From Burhinus oedicnemus (lineage: Eukaryota > Chordata > Aves > Charadriiformes > Burhinidae), in NCBI GenBank assembly GCA_008921705.1, contig VFFE01009068.1, forward strand, positions 1,147,977-1,211,976: a stretch of 64,000 nucleotides of DNA, in the 5' to 3' direction. The notes under the pieces are model-generated. The model saw only the letters and a program-made list of their open reading frames with translations, made no database searches and was not told the origin of the DNA. Below are positions 36,616-49,044 of the stretch, piece after piece (position 1 is the first letter of the stretch; the number at the start of each line of letters is the position of its first letter). The position numbers and the translations under genes were made by a program.

Positions 36616-36843
36616 CACTGACCATGACATCTATGGCCGGGAGCATTCCTTTGATCAGGTTGCCCTGTCTATGCTTCCTGTCAGTTCTATGGGAAGCTGA
36701 AAAAGTCCTTGACTTGATATAAATATTACTCAGCAACAACTAAAACAATATGTGTTATCAACATCATTTTCATACTAAATTCAAAACACAGCAGCTACTA
36801 GGAAGAAAATTAACTCTATCCCAGTTGAAACTAGGACATCCAT

Positions 36844-39800
36844 TTACTACGTCCTATGCTGCATGGCTTTGAGTATACCAGCAATACTTACCAAAGACTC
36901 CCAAAGAGAGTGTTTCAACAACACATTGCAGTTTTACCACTTAATTTGAAATGTTTGGTGTAAATTTTTTCATTCTTTAATGCATCTATCTTTTCTGCTC
37001 CTACTAGTGTTATCCCTAGGACTCTAAACACTGCAAGACAAGGGAATTAAGTAAGTAATGACAGTAATGATAGTAGACTTTCTTTTTCTTTTTTTCCCCT
37101 GATCTTGACATTATGACCAAACAGATCGAACCTGCCTACTTCTAGCTGGTGGCATCCTCTTTGTGAACTTTCTTCACTGATATTCATCAGAATCATCACA
37201 CGAGAGAGCATTCTTTGTGCTTTCATTAATCACAGCTGAGCATCCCTCTGAAATCCCAGGAGGAACATCAGTGTTGCAAGGCACATAGCATCGCATTATT
37301 CAGAGGCGGCTTTTTTTCAGCTACTGACTGTGTTTGTTCCAGATTAACATGAAGAATATATGAAAGAGTACAACATTTTAAAAGTCTTAAAAAAATTTTG
37401 GACTTGTATACACTTTTATATATATAGTGGAACACTACAAAGTTCTTCATGTTCATGTATTTCATATAATGCTTAATATTTTACCAATAAAAAATTATCA
37501 AAAACCATACCATACCTATGCACCAAGATATTTGCCATTAGTAAGACACAATATTAAGATTTTCTGCAATTATTTAGGATTTCATTGAGTGATGCATGAT
37601 AGTATGTTAGTATTTTGTGCTAACATTATTGTATGTCTAAATAACTGACTGACCCTCCTGGTAAATTAATAGAGAAAATACAGTTATATACATCTGTAGT
37701 TTCTCCTGTAAAAAAACCCCCCACATTCTTCCTACCTTCCTCTGCAAATTCTCTCTCACAATACCCTCAGACTTCTGACCTGAGCTGTAGCAGGATACAG
37801 ATTACCTTTTTTTGACAAAGCTGCATCTTCTTTCTACCTTGCAACGGTCATATGAGTTATAAGAGTGAAAAAAAAACCCACAACCACACAACAAGAGAAT
37901 AACACCTTTTTTACATTACATACATAGTACTAGTACTATAAGCACACTCATTAATAACAATTGCCTTTGTAAGTGATTTCACAGTTCAGATATATTTAGT
38001 AGCAGTACAAAGACATAGGACTCTTAGTTTCAACAACTGTGCAGAATTCTGGTGTTCTTTTAGGTTAATACACTTCAAAACAGCAACAGGTTTGATATAC
38101 ATGTATTATATCCTTCAGCTCCAGAGGTATAATCCTTAGCTACCCTGAGTTCAGGTTTGAAAGCATTAAATGGAAGAGGAAAATTATGATTTCAGTGATT
38201 ATTATGTCACTGATTTCAGGTTTCAACAATCATCCCTTAAGCAATGGCTAGTTCAGACAGAAGGTAGCTTTAATGTGTTCTCACTAGAGAACAATTGCTG
38301 ACTACTCTCTGATCCATCTACAGTTAAAGCAGACATCCTTACTCTTTTTCTTCTCACTCCATAAATCAGCTCCCAAAAGTGTATGCGTTGTTTTTCATGA
38401 CACATATATTTAGTGAAGATCTATCTTTTCAGAATTCACAAAAAGTATTCCAATTGGATTCTTTGTCCTCTTGCACCGTATTTAAGAATTTTACCATTAA
38501 TCTATCTATCTTGAATTCAGTAGGATAACGCCGACATAAAACAGAGACACAAAATTGAGACTACAGACCATTGCTTGTCAAAGTTATTTGTAGCAGGACA
38601 GTTCTTGATTGCATAGTTTCATTTTAAAAGATGAATTGAGTTATCTGACGTTTCCCCTAGTGGCTTTTCTGAGGAAATGTTTTACAAGCAAGATCATGTA
38701 TCAAAACAAAGCTAAAACAGGAATTGCAGATGAAGAACTGATTTGTCAGATAAAGTCATGGCCCCAGGAGGTTAATTTAGATCTGCATAAGTAACAAGAA
38801 TCTAGCATGAGAAAGCAATTTCTAATCAAGCAGCCTTTTTTTTTTTTTTTAATAGTCTCCTGAACTATGTGCTTATTTATCTAATGAGAGATGACAGATG
38901 GAAAATGCATCACCTACTCATAGCTACTTTTTTACAGCAGAGTCACCACAGAGAGTCTACCCAGAGCTTCCAATTTCCAGTGGGAAGTGTAAAATAGTAA
39001 GCTGTCTGTGCTGGACAAGTTGGGAAATGAAGATTTAGACCCAACACAGAAATCTGAATAAGTGTTTCATCTATATACTCATTGACTGCAGAAAGTATTC
39101 TAGTTTTCCCCTCTGAAAGACTGCATTTGCTGCAGCTGACAAGAATGAGATGCGGCCACCCAAGGAAACATTGCTGCATATTTTAGCATCAGTTGCAAAT
39201 ATAATATGAAAAAACCATACCCTCTTAATAGTTTTACTTTTCACAAATTAAACTCATGCCTTATTGCCGCTTTCCATTCCACCCTCCCAAGTAGTAGAGC
39301 CCTAATCATGTAAGAGACCTCAACTTGGAGACTTTGTCAGCTGCAGGGTGTAACCAACTGGCATCCTCTGTGAGCCACACAGAAAAGACCTGCAACACAT
39401 CTGCTGATGGGTTACCTCTACTCCTTACAGGCTGTGCAAAATAGCATTTGACAGGAACATTCTGAAAGATCAATAAAGTGAAATCCCAGCAGAGCAAAGA
39501 GCCACCTTCACATTAAATTGAAGATTTTTCTCTGTAGTCTGAACCTTTACCATCTTTGAATATCTTCTAAATATATAATAATTCACCTTTCCTGGAGAAA
39601 GAAACCTCCTTTTATAATGGAGCTACATGACATTTTCTGTGCAGACTAAGCAGTCCGCTGCATGAAGGGCAGAATTTCAAGATCCAGGGGCTGGATAACA
39701 TAATGTACCATGATGAAAAAAATCTATGAAGAATAATATTTCACACCAAAAAAATGAGACTATTTCATCAAACTGGTTTTTTAAGTTTACTTACTTTGAA

Positions 39801-42490
39801 GAAAACTTGATCCTCTCTTATGCCCTTGCCAGCCTTTCCTTCTGACTATATACATCAGCATAGAGTATGATAGAGAAAAAAAGAACAAATGTGAATTCTG
39901 ATTGTAGGAAAAGGTTAATGATAACAATAAGGTTTCTTAAATGAATATTATGTGCTTTAACCTATCTTCCCAACTACAATGCAGCTGCTGCTGGAGGTTT
40001 CCCACAGAGCTAGAAATACTGAATAAAATAATTCTAGAGCCTTTTAGATCAAAGAGGAAAGATTTCTTCATTTATATGCCTCCAAGTGGTATGGCAAAGC
40101 CCTGTATCTTCCTCTCCATCCAGTTATTGTAAAAAGTTAGTATGTTTTTGCTGCTTTCTCATTTGAGTTATCGTATGTCCCAAGGTAGTCATACATAAAG
40201 TTCTAAAAATCTACAGATTGTAGTTTTACTTGGCTGCTGTTCACAGGCTTATCTTGCTCCTTTTTGCCTGATCATGATTTCTGAAGAGTAGCAACAAGAA
40301 CCTGGGCTGTAATTACTCAGTCACCTGGAGCTTCATAGGGGAAAATGAGAAAACCAACACTAATACACAGCATGGAGTATAGTTGCCTTTGAGTCAAGAA
40401 GAATTCAGTACGTGCAATCAAGTATATGAAAGATCAAGTTCAGGAAACCAAAGGTATGTACAACTGGGTCATAAGGGTTGGCTTGAGGGTCAGCTATCTT
40501 CAAGATGTCTTGTTTAAGAATACCTGGACTCTTTTGTCTATGACCCATCAATATCAGTTAACCAAAGATACTACATGAAGAACACTATAAAAATCCTTTA
40601 TACTTCCGTTAAACATGCTAGCAATATTAAAAAGATCTACTGATTTTCTGTTTGAATTTTTTCTCTGTTCATTCACTGATGCAGTGAACCTTTTCCCTTT
40701 TGCTTTGTATTAACAGATTTTCTGCTTGCTTTGTAACAACAGTTCATCCTACTGCGTAAATTAAGTCATCAGGGAACCATAACAACCCAACCAATTAATA
40801 TGGCTAGTGGCTAGTCTGTCTAGGACCTATGTATAAACAAGAGAAAGCGAATCTAGTGAATTATTTGGGACATACAACTTTGGCTCCTATCTGAAATTAC
40901 TCCCTGGAGGAGCCTCCCTGCCTTTCAGCTGTATGTGCACACTACCCTCCAGTCTCAAAGTGCTTAAAGCTAAGAGGTATGAAACTCCCCCATGTTTTAA
41001 AGCCATGCATAAGGAGGAAATCCTCTCCAGTCCTAACTCTGTATTTCAGTTCCAAGACTATGTTTTCTGATTTTTGATTAGTGACTTCCTAGGTTTAAAA
41101 ATGGGGCAGGGGAGTTGGTCTGGGGAATTTTCTACAGCAACTGCAGTAGTATGGCCTGGTGGTTAATTAATGCTGCTAGGTCCAACAGTAGCCAAATGCT
41201 ATCAGTAGTATTACCTCCATGTTAAATTTTGCACAAAACCTCTAGTAGCAAATCCTGCATTTCTGTTGGCAATACCTAAATAATCAATTCTGAAGTAGAA
41301 CTGCACTTAATCTGTTTATTTGAGATCTTCACTCACCCACAGACATTTAATCTATCATTACTAGAGCTACTTTTAATGCTCTAAATGCCTGATGAGCTTC
41401 AGGTTATGGCTATTTAATTATTGAAGAACTGTTTTGAGCAGTGACAGAGAAATGCTGCCTTCTTCCTTGATGTACTATGGTCATACTGTGCCCTCATGTA
41501 GAAAATGAAAAGGTCCATAGATGTATTTACATAAGCCAGGGAAAATCATTATGCGGACACAGCACTGATCAGGTTTTTTTTACTCATCTCCTTTTCTTGT
41601 TGTTATTGCTGTCGTTGTTTTCTATCTTTGCTTTTAGCCTGATCTCCTGATTCTTCTGAATAATTGATTTTATGGTATCATATCATTCCAAGTGCATTCT
41701 CATTTCCTGCTTCTCTGTTTATATGCATTCTTATTTTTATTTTCTTTCTAAAATGCTAAAAGTCATTTGCTTGCTTGTTTTTTTCTTCTGCCTTTAGTAC
41801 TAACCAAAGAGTATCATGTGTACTGCTCAGGGATGCTGGGGATAGGAAGAAGAGGAATAGAAAGGTGGGGAGAAAGAGGAGAAAAATGCATTTTAATTCT
41901 CTGGCTCCCATAAAGTTTTGTTTCTACTGCTCACATTTAGTGCTCCACAGGCGAATGTGTTTTATTCCCAAGATCTCCACAAGTCTCTCCACACACACTG
42001 AAGCTTCTGTCAATGACCCCCTAGTGCCTGGTCCTTCCAAACCAGAATGTAAACAACACTTTCATAAATTAAGGTCCTTCTCAGTCTAATTGCTTCTTGA
42101 ATATGTTTTGCAAAGAGAATGGATGAAAGTGCTATTCCAACCTGGTCACTGGTTGTGGACTTGGTTTTAGGTGTGTGTTGCAGTTACCAACAATATGTAA
42201 AGAAAGCTAAGATAGTGCTGTGCATTTGTGAGTCAGATCAATTACTTCTACATGTGGTCTTATCATGTGACAATCATTTTAATGCCTGGGTGCCTCCAGC
42301 AGTACGTTAAGCAATGCAAAGACGTCTGTCACATGTTTGCCCTCTCAGCTTCAAGAGTCTGTCAATTGGAATGCTGCATAATGGGGGAAAGTACAGGTTT
42401 GATTTTTTGTATAGGAGGTATTTGGGGGGTTTATTTGTTCATTTGCATTTTTAAGAAAAATTGGTGTCATAAAAATTAATATTTACAATC
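36844..42490. other. Unclassified AT-rich sequence
   Basis: About 5.6 kb without a recognised gene or element. It has a T-run at about 38838-38854, a 104-codon frame at 41775-42089 with no domain, and otherwise only short frames. Confidence 0.5.
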
Positions 42491-42521
42491 ATTTAAGCTG
42501 ACTGGATCAGTCAGCTTAAAT
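42491..42521. repeat. 31-bp perfect palindrome (14-bp arms)
   Basis: ATTTAAGCTGACTG at 42491-42504, a 3-base centre GAT, and the exact complement CAGTCAGCTTAAAT at 42508-42521. It is the longest perfect inverted repeat I found in the window. It is not part of any recognised element. Confidence 0.85.
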
Positions 42522-42596
42522 TTTGTCTACTACATGTTCTATTTATCGTTATAGAAGCCCATTGAGTTAGTCAAGCAAAACTGTTGGACATATTGC

Positions 42597-42617
42597 TTAT
42601 CTAGTTTTTCTAGATAA
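42597..42617. repeat. Perfect 8-bp inverted repeat
   Basis: TTATCTAG at 42597-42604, spacer TTTTT, CTAGATAA at 42610-42617. It lies about 75 bases after the 31-bp palindrome. Confidence 0.6.
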
Positions 42618-42621
42618 CATC

Positions 42622-45600
42622 AGGCCAAGCTAAAGAGAATTTAGATATAACTTGCATATAGAAGTAATTTCCAAGGAAAGAGCATTCAGAGAATATTAAG
42701 ATTGTATTGTTCATCTTTAAGGAAGGAAATGAGACTTTTTAGGTCTTTTCACCAGTTTCTGAAGACTACATTGTCACGTGTGCATCTCTGTTTTGCCCAC
42801 AGGAGTTCAGAACCTAACTAATGCTACCCTAAACCAGAAAGCTCATAGAAAATGTATTGCATATTATTTACTTTTCCTATTTGTAAAGTGGGATGATATC
42901 TCTCCAGGAACATGTCATGCAGCTCAAGTGACTCTCTTATGCTCTGCATAACTAATGGAGAATAGTCCAAGTGATTAATCAGTAAACATGTCACAGGCCA
43001 ATATTTGCAATTCCAGCTAGGCCTCATCTGCATATTTAGGTACCCTTAGCTACTTTGGCATTTGAAAATGAGACTCAAACTTCTGTGTCAATTACATGTT
43101 TTTGTGTAATTTGCTCTAAATATTTTAAAATCCTTTGCCTAGAAACAGTTGTGGAAGTGCAGAGTTGTTATAAAATATACAGTTTTTTTACCTTCTGCCA
43201 TTAATATTTGAATGTATTTATACAGACATACTAAAAGAATACTGAATTTCTTTAAAATGTAAATAGTTTAGAAAAGTTCTCTGTATTCATTACTTTACAC
43301 AGAACGAATATGTAGTTGTCGGTAATTGCTGACATTTTCCATAATTCATATCTGGCACTGTGCTAAAATACTTTTTATATCATTATTTTTTGTTCATGTC
43401 TGTTAATTAGGATGAGCATGAATGCCATTTACATATTAAAATTAAGAAAAAGTAATATAGTCATCTATTGTCCCTGAGCATTTTTTCGGTCTATACACTA
43501 AGGTTTTAGGTACTCTACTAAGTGAAAGAGTTGTAATGGTGTTACAAAATGAACACATTTTTTTCTGTTCAACAGACCAGATTTTCCTGCTTCAGTAACA
43601 GCAATGGAATACACAGGTATGACACAGGTAGGCTTTTATATTAATTGCAGGATCCCATAAGGTTACTGACAGAAACACGTAGATGGAAATTACATTAATT
43701 TATCCAAGGGGAAAAATGGTCTCTATGAATTATGAGAAATGTTCATATGTGATACCTTACTGCTGATTTTGAAAGTGATATATGCATATTTACCAAAAGA
43801 AAAAGACCCATTAAAGTTTGTAACTAATGAACTTTTCAATGTCTTAAAGTAGAACTGTAATTTTTCATCCCTGATAGAATAACAGACTGTATTTCTTTCT
43901 CTGTTCCACTAAATTTTTCCACTTCACAAGAAGAGATTGATAAAAATCAATTACTAATATTATATGGATTAATACTTAACAACACTCTAAAGTATTACAT
44001 TTTTTTCAAAGAAGGATGAAACTTAAAATGAAGGAATATATAAAAGAAAAAAGAACACAATATTTCTGAGTTTTAATTTGTAACGTAAGAAAAAAAATAT
44101 TCATTTTTTTACTCATAGCAAATAATCTAGTTGAATCCAGGCAAAAAAAAAAACCACAGAAAATAATTATACTTGTTACAAATGGCTACCAAAGTAAAGG
44201 ACTTACAGTCTTCAACAGATGAAACCGCGAGAAAGAAAAAAGAACAAATTATAGTGGAGTATTTCTGTTTGGAAATCTCAAGAATCTATCTAATGCATCA
44301 AGTTTCTGAGACATAACTGAGTTGCACGGCAAAAGGTACGACTGAATTCTGGAACACAGAAACACAGGCATTTGTAGCTACAGCTCTAGGGAGATTTTTT
44401 TGAAGGCGTATACAATGGTATTGATCTTTCTGGAGCTTCTTCACCACACCATAGTATTGAAACACAATATTTTGTATGAATTTAGATGTAGTATGACACC
44501 ACAGAAATTTAGTTTCCCAAATCCAGTACTTTCATAGGAAACCCTATGTCTTTATAAAGAAAACAAAGGTTCAATTTCTGTAGCCTGTACTCATGACAAA
44601 ATTGAAACACTAAAGGATTTTAGGGTCAGGCTTTCCCTTAAGCATATTTTTTTCTTTGATCCTGTTTGATCTGTTCCTATTAGTGCGTTAATTTACAGGT
44701 GGTTATATAACGCATATGTATCTGTTATGTATCTCATAATAAGAACTTCATGTTTATTTCTATCTTTGGACCTGTGCATCTAACTATGACTGAAATCAAG
44801 GCAAGTTAGTTCCTTTTATCACTTTATCTCCCTACTTAGAACCAGGACTTGCAAGGCCATGAGAGGTACCCACTAGGTACATACGAATAGCGATGGGAAT
44901 GTCATCACTGTCACCTCCAATACTCCTGCAAGGCAAGGACCACACTTCTGAACAGAAGCTAGCAAAAAGCCAGGCCAGAAGGAGAGGCAAAATAAAACCC
45001 TCACTGCCAGCCAGCACAAACGTTGTGTTCATGTGTTCATTGTGAATCAAACATATTAAATGATACCACAGTAAATGCAGAAAAATTTGAATAGAACATT
45101 GTTATTGTTCTAGATGACACGGTCACCTCTCAGCTGAAGTTTCTCTGTTCAAGTAAGTCTGATAAATCTGTGACAACTGAGCAAGGCTAAATTCTGAGCT
45201 GCATCAGTGTTCATCATTAGCAAATCTGCCAGTTCATTTTTTCCTTACCAGCCACAGCTTATGAGTTTGTACGTTTTTGGATGCCCTCTGTGTACAAATA
45301 TATGCAATTGTTTGCATATATGTATGTATGTGTGCATATATGTATATATAATGTGTGCATGTATGTAGTAACATAATCTGAAAAAACATAAAGTTGTCAG
45401 TAAAAGCTTAAAAGTACAATGTAGGAAGAAATACATGGAACCATTTTTAGTAATTAGAGAAAGCAAGGGAGACAAGTGTTTAATTTTTTCAGAGGAGCTC
45501 TAATAAGATAAAGAATAGACATTTTTTAAGCAGAGGAATATAGCAAAAGAGAAGAAAAAATAAACCAGAGAAAGAGAAAAGGGAAAGAAGGCAATGAGCA

Positions 45601-47685
45601 AGCATTCTCCAGCACCTTTTATATACACTTAGAACTGGTGCAGAAACCACGTAACAGATGCTTTTTAAGATAGAAGCTAAACAAAAATTAAAAACATAGC
45701 CTCAAGAAGGCTATAACCCTCATTTTATGTGGAAAACATCACTTTTGAAAATATCTTGGGTTGTGGGGAGTGTCAAACTTTGGATCTTTCTCTCAGCAAG
45801 ATAGGAACGGTAAAGACCACAACGAGATTGTTGCATATTAGCCTACATAGGTAAAAATATGGAGGGAGATATTCATGTCTAATTTCTGAAAGTTCAGACA
45901 GTTAAGGGGGTTATGATCAATTCTGCTAGTCAACTTGGAGGAAGCATCTCACCTCATCCTAGTGCTTTGAGGTATTCTGTATCTTCTAAACACTAGGTGT
46001 AACCTGCATACTCCCTGGTATTACGCTCAGAAGTTTGTTATGAGCAAAAAGAAACATATCTCATATACAGAGCCATGAATTTACTAGTGATACTGGTGGA
46101 ATTATTATGGCTGATACTGATACATGGCAAAAGTCACTACTATTCCAGGTAAAATTATACCCACGCAACACACCAATAATCAAAATTGCTCAACCAAAAT
46201 AAAAGAGGTGGGGAAAGCAATCATGCAATTAAATCATTAATATTGTACCTTACAGCTGCCACTCTTATCCGAACTTCTTTCTAACTGTTCTGGTCATGCA
46301 TGGTTTCCTTGTCCCTGCCTGTCTCCCTTAGACAAGTGCAGGGGAATGGTAGCTATGGTGACTTGTTAACTCAGTGGGTTTGGTGGTACCTTATTCTTCA
46401 GGTCCTCTGCAAATTTTTGCACAGTTTTGCATTTGCATGGGGCTCTTTTTATGTTGATGTTTGTCAGTATGCTTCTTTTCCATTTGGTCTGCTATTCTAT
46501 ACTTTAAAAGTGGTTTTCTTATCATTGTTTGCTGGATCTTTGATATAAATAATACAGGGAAGTACTATCGTATATGGTATGGGTAAACATTACCTTAAAC
46601 AGTTAAGCATTAGATCAAACAATTTAGTAAAACAAGTTTGAACAAGTGCAGAGATTAATAGTAGTGAACAAGGCCTGTAGTTTAGCAGTAACCAGCATTT
46701 GATTTTTCTAGTAGACTTTAGCAACCTGACTGTTTCATATCTAGTGCAATAAACAATTTAAGATACATAAAGACAAGACTTTGGCCTATATTGAGATCCT
46801 GCTGGGCTTCAAGGGCTACAACAGAATAGAGGAACCAAATGAAAGAAAAAAGGTTTCCCAATGTGTTCATAACAAAGGGAAAGTACAATGGCTGGGGTCT
46901 TCTTTCCATGTCAATACTACTATAAATTCATTCCGTGGAGCAACAGTAGCTGCTTAAATGAACCTAAAATCCTGCCTTCAATTTTACTTGAATATGTTTG
47001 GCACTTACCTGTGAGAGTGGAGGGTTACAGGGAAAGGGTTCTTGTTCAATTCACTTGTGTTCCCCTAGTAATACTTGATATTCTGTCCTCAAAACTAAAA
47101 ACAACTGGCTGAAACTGTGTAAAGAAATCAAGACTTACCCATTGTCTTTGGTGGAAATTAACATTATAAAGGGACCATTAGTGTTCTGGAAAGATTCTGC
47201 AAATATTCCACTTGGGTGTGACGTATTGTATCCCGGTCTGGACTTTAGTAGTAGTACTGTCAACTGAACATTTTTTTAAAAAGGCCACCACCATCTGGTG
47301 ATTAATATTGGTTAACAACACAGTGATATCTCTTGTCAAGTGAGCCTTTTCTAAATCAATATCACTTTAGAAATCCCATCTATTATAAATAACAACCTTT
47401 TACTTATTCAGAGTTTTCATTCCCTTGAGTTTGTTGCAACTTTACTTACCATTTCAGCAAACCTGGCCTGACATTCCTAACACACTAGCTAGTGCATGCA
47501 TAATTAACAGTACGGAAAAAGTGTCAGGAAAATTAGTAGTGACAGTCAAAGCACCAAGACCGTTTGCTTATCTTTTTTGCCCATATCCATCCAGAAATTT
47601 TAGTCTAACGTAGACAGCATAGTATCTGAGAATCTCATAAAATTAGTTTTTCCATAAATGAAATACTCCATACTCCATAAAATCA
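42622..47685. other. Unclassified AT-rich sequence
   Basis: No gene or element was recognised apart from the low-complexity stretch at 45297-45368. Open frames are short and without domains. The part at about 43290-43450 has several homeodomain-type TAATT motifs and could be conserved non-coding DNA. Confidence 0.5.
45297..45368. repeat. Alternating purine-pyrimidine low-complexity stretch
   Basis: A mix of TATG, TGCA and TATA units (AATATATGCAATTG, TTTGCATATATGTATG, TGTGCATATATG, TGCATGTATG). It is nearly all alternating pyrimidine-purine steps, a composition prone to slippage and unusual helix forms. Confidence 0.85.
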
Positions 47686-47696
47686 TGTCACGGTTT

Positions 47697-47711
47697 GGGC
47701 CGGATTGGCCC
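47697..47711. repeat. Hairpin 1 in the LTR (5-bp arms)
   Basis: GGGCC, GGATT, GGCCC at the LTR's U5 end. It is short but perfect, and one of three perfect stems within 215 bases. Confidence 0.5.
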
Positions 47712-47736
47712 AATCAGGTGGAACAACAGGTGCTCT

Positions 47737-47778
47737 CTCTCTCTCCTGCTCTGCTTTGAAGGGAGGCAGGAGAGAGAG
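47737..47778. repeat. Hairpin 2 in the LTR (13-bp perfect arms)
   Basis: CTCTCTCTCCTGC at 47737-47749 and its exact complement GCAGGAGAGAGAG at 47766-47778, with a 16-base spacer. The arms are low-complexity CT and GA runs capped by CCTGC and GCAGG. Confidence 0.8.
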
Positions 47779-47817
47779 AAAAAGAGAGAATTAAGAGTTT
47801 AGAAGGAGCTAAACTAC

Positions 47818-47823
47818 TTTAAT
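47818..47823 (-). terminator. Poly(A) signal ATTAAA of the LTR
   Basis: Plus-strand TTTAAT, read as ATTAAA on the minus strand, about 265 bases downstream of the TATA box, in the same relative place as in the LTR at 36257-36838. Confidence 0.5.
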
Positions 47824-47883
47824 GAACTATCAATAATAAAATAATAAAAAGAAAAAAATGAAATATAGAGAAAACTGTAACAC

Positions 47884-47909
47884 GCTCCCAGGAGTTTGAT
47901 CCTGGGAGC
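47884..47909. repeat. Hairpin 3 in the LTR (10-bp perfect arms)
   Basis: GCTCCCAGGA at 47884-47893, loop GTTTGA, TCCTGGGAGC at 47900-47909. It falls between TATA box and poly(A) signal, so it would be inside the R region of the retroviral RNA. Confidence 0.85.
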
Positions 47910-48086
47910 TTGCTCAATCATGTCACCAGCAGGCATTGGGGAAGTCCCAGACTGGACTCAGTGGCGGACGGGAACTGGATTCTGGATCTGGATTCAGGAT
48001 CGGGATCAAAGGCAGACGAACAGACAGAGTCCTCCTCAGACACTGGCCATTGAAGAAAAGAGGGCTGACCGCTTTGATCCCTCAGC

Positions 48087-48093
48087 TTTTATA
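48087..48093 (-). promoter_or_regulatory. TATA box of the LTR
   Basis: Plus-strand TTTTATA, giving TATAAAA on the minus strand, with about 300 bases of U3 upstream of it in the LTR direction. Confidence 0.65.
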
Positions 48094-48389
48094 CAGAGCA
48101 TGAGGCAGATGGGATGGAATACCCTGTTGGTCAGTTTTGGGTCACCTGTCCCGTCCACTCCTCCCTGCAGGTGTGACCTCTCTACACTTCTCCGCTTCTG
48201 ACCCTTCAGTGGGGCAAACAGCACAGTTGGCTGCCCTTGGGTGTTATAGCAATAAGTATAAGCAGGAGCCTCTCTGCATATCATTCCTTGACACCTACTA
48301 TAAACATGGGTCTGATCACTCTGAGAATGAAGAGTTTTCTGCACAACATGCTGTTCATTTCAGCAGTTAGAAGAGGCCTAGCTAAAACG

Positions 48390-49044
48390 TAAAGTTACTG
48401 AACAAAATTGGTCCTGTTTTACCTCAAACCGGGAGAAATCAGTATCTTCAATACAAGACAATGTTGAAAAGTCTTACAGGAAAATTTTCCTATGCCTTGA
48501 ATTTATCTATATATATTGCAGCTCTCAATAATTTAAATGGGAACTTTGTAAATATGTTCTTTGTCTTTCTGGATCTTAGATAGAAAGCAGCCATTGTGAA
48601 GATATGCGTTTTTAATTTGTTTCCAGAAAATCTGAAAATTTATGGAATTGCCACACCTTTTTTTAAATACTGAAGGCTGTATCTTTAGTTGAAAAAGCAG
48701 TCAAAAGATAGAAGACAAAATAAGGACAAGAAACATTCCCAAAAATCTTAAGCTGCTGCCTAACTGCTTTGAGCTTTGTTATGGAGGTTATAACCCAAAC
48801 AAGCTTTGTAACAACAGTTCATGTGACAAAATGTATCTGGGTTTTTGGAAAAGAGTATTGTGAAACACAAGATGACAGAGTGCTGATAAGCCATGAAGCA
48901 TCGGGCATCCAGGGCAGAGCAGTTGGCAAGTACACTGAAGGTAGAGAATTTATAAAAGGATGAGTAATGAAGCAGAAGTGAGATGGGAAGTACAAAAGGG
49001 TAAAAATGCTTTTCCATTGATGAGCAACCAGCTGAGCTTGGATG
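48390..49044. other. Unclassified AT-rich sequence
   Basis: Sequence between the solo LTR and the next CR1. No gene was recognised. The frames at 48760-49017 (minus) and 48769-48963 (plus) overlap each other and show no domain. Confidence 0.5.

Larger units (their letters stand above)
36257..36838 (-). mobile_element. Solo LTR of an endogenous retrovirus (ERVL-like)
   Basis: A 582-bp solo LTR bounded by TGTCATGG and GGACA on the plus strand, which are the TG..CA termini. The natural direction is minus: from the right end, TGTCCTAGTTTCAACTGGGA, then a TATA box at 36609-36615 (TATAAAT on the minus strand), an ATTAAA poly(A) signal at 36394-36399, then CTTTATCTCAACCC and the terminal GGTTAAACCATGACA. 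TATA and poly(A) signal are about 215 bases apart, fitting an R region, and that interval contains the (TAA)21 microsatellite. I recognise the wording as a common bird LTR type. There is no internal gag, pol or env sequence on either side, so the provirus was removed by LTR recombination. The 5-bp flanking duplication points to the ERVL class. Confidence 0.9.
47686..48389 (-). mobile_element. Solo LTR of an endogenous retrovirus, hairpin-rich
   Basis: About 704 bp. The left end is TGTCACGGTTTGGGCC. The right end is CCTAGCTAAAACG, where the terminal CA expected for an LTR appears as CG. The natural direction is minus: start TTTTAGCTAGGCCTCTTC, TATA box at 48087-48093 (TGTATAAAAG on the minus strand), ATTAAA signal at 47818-47823, end CCAAACCGTGACA. 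No internal retroviral sequence adjoins it. A clear 5-bp target duplication is not visible (AATCA left, TAAAG right), so either an end has changed or the boundary is a few bases off. The minus-strand open frame at 48036-48344 is LTR sequence, not a gene. Confidence 0.82.

Noticed and set aside
36237..36630. Minus-strand frames with long Tyr or Leu runs
   Set aside because: These are translations of the (TAA)21 microsatellite within the solo LTR.
45297..45368. Alternating TATG and TGCA stretch as a regulatory site
   Set aside because: It is explained by simple-repeat composition, and nothing around it suggests a promoter.
48036..48344. 102-codon minus-strand frame
   Set aside because: It sits inside the U3/R part of the solo LTR. 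LTRs do not normally encode proteins, and no family is recognisable.
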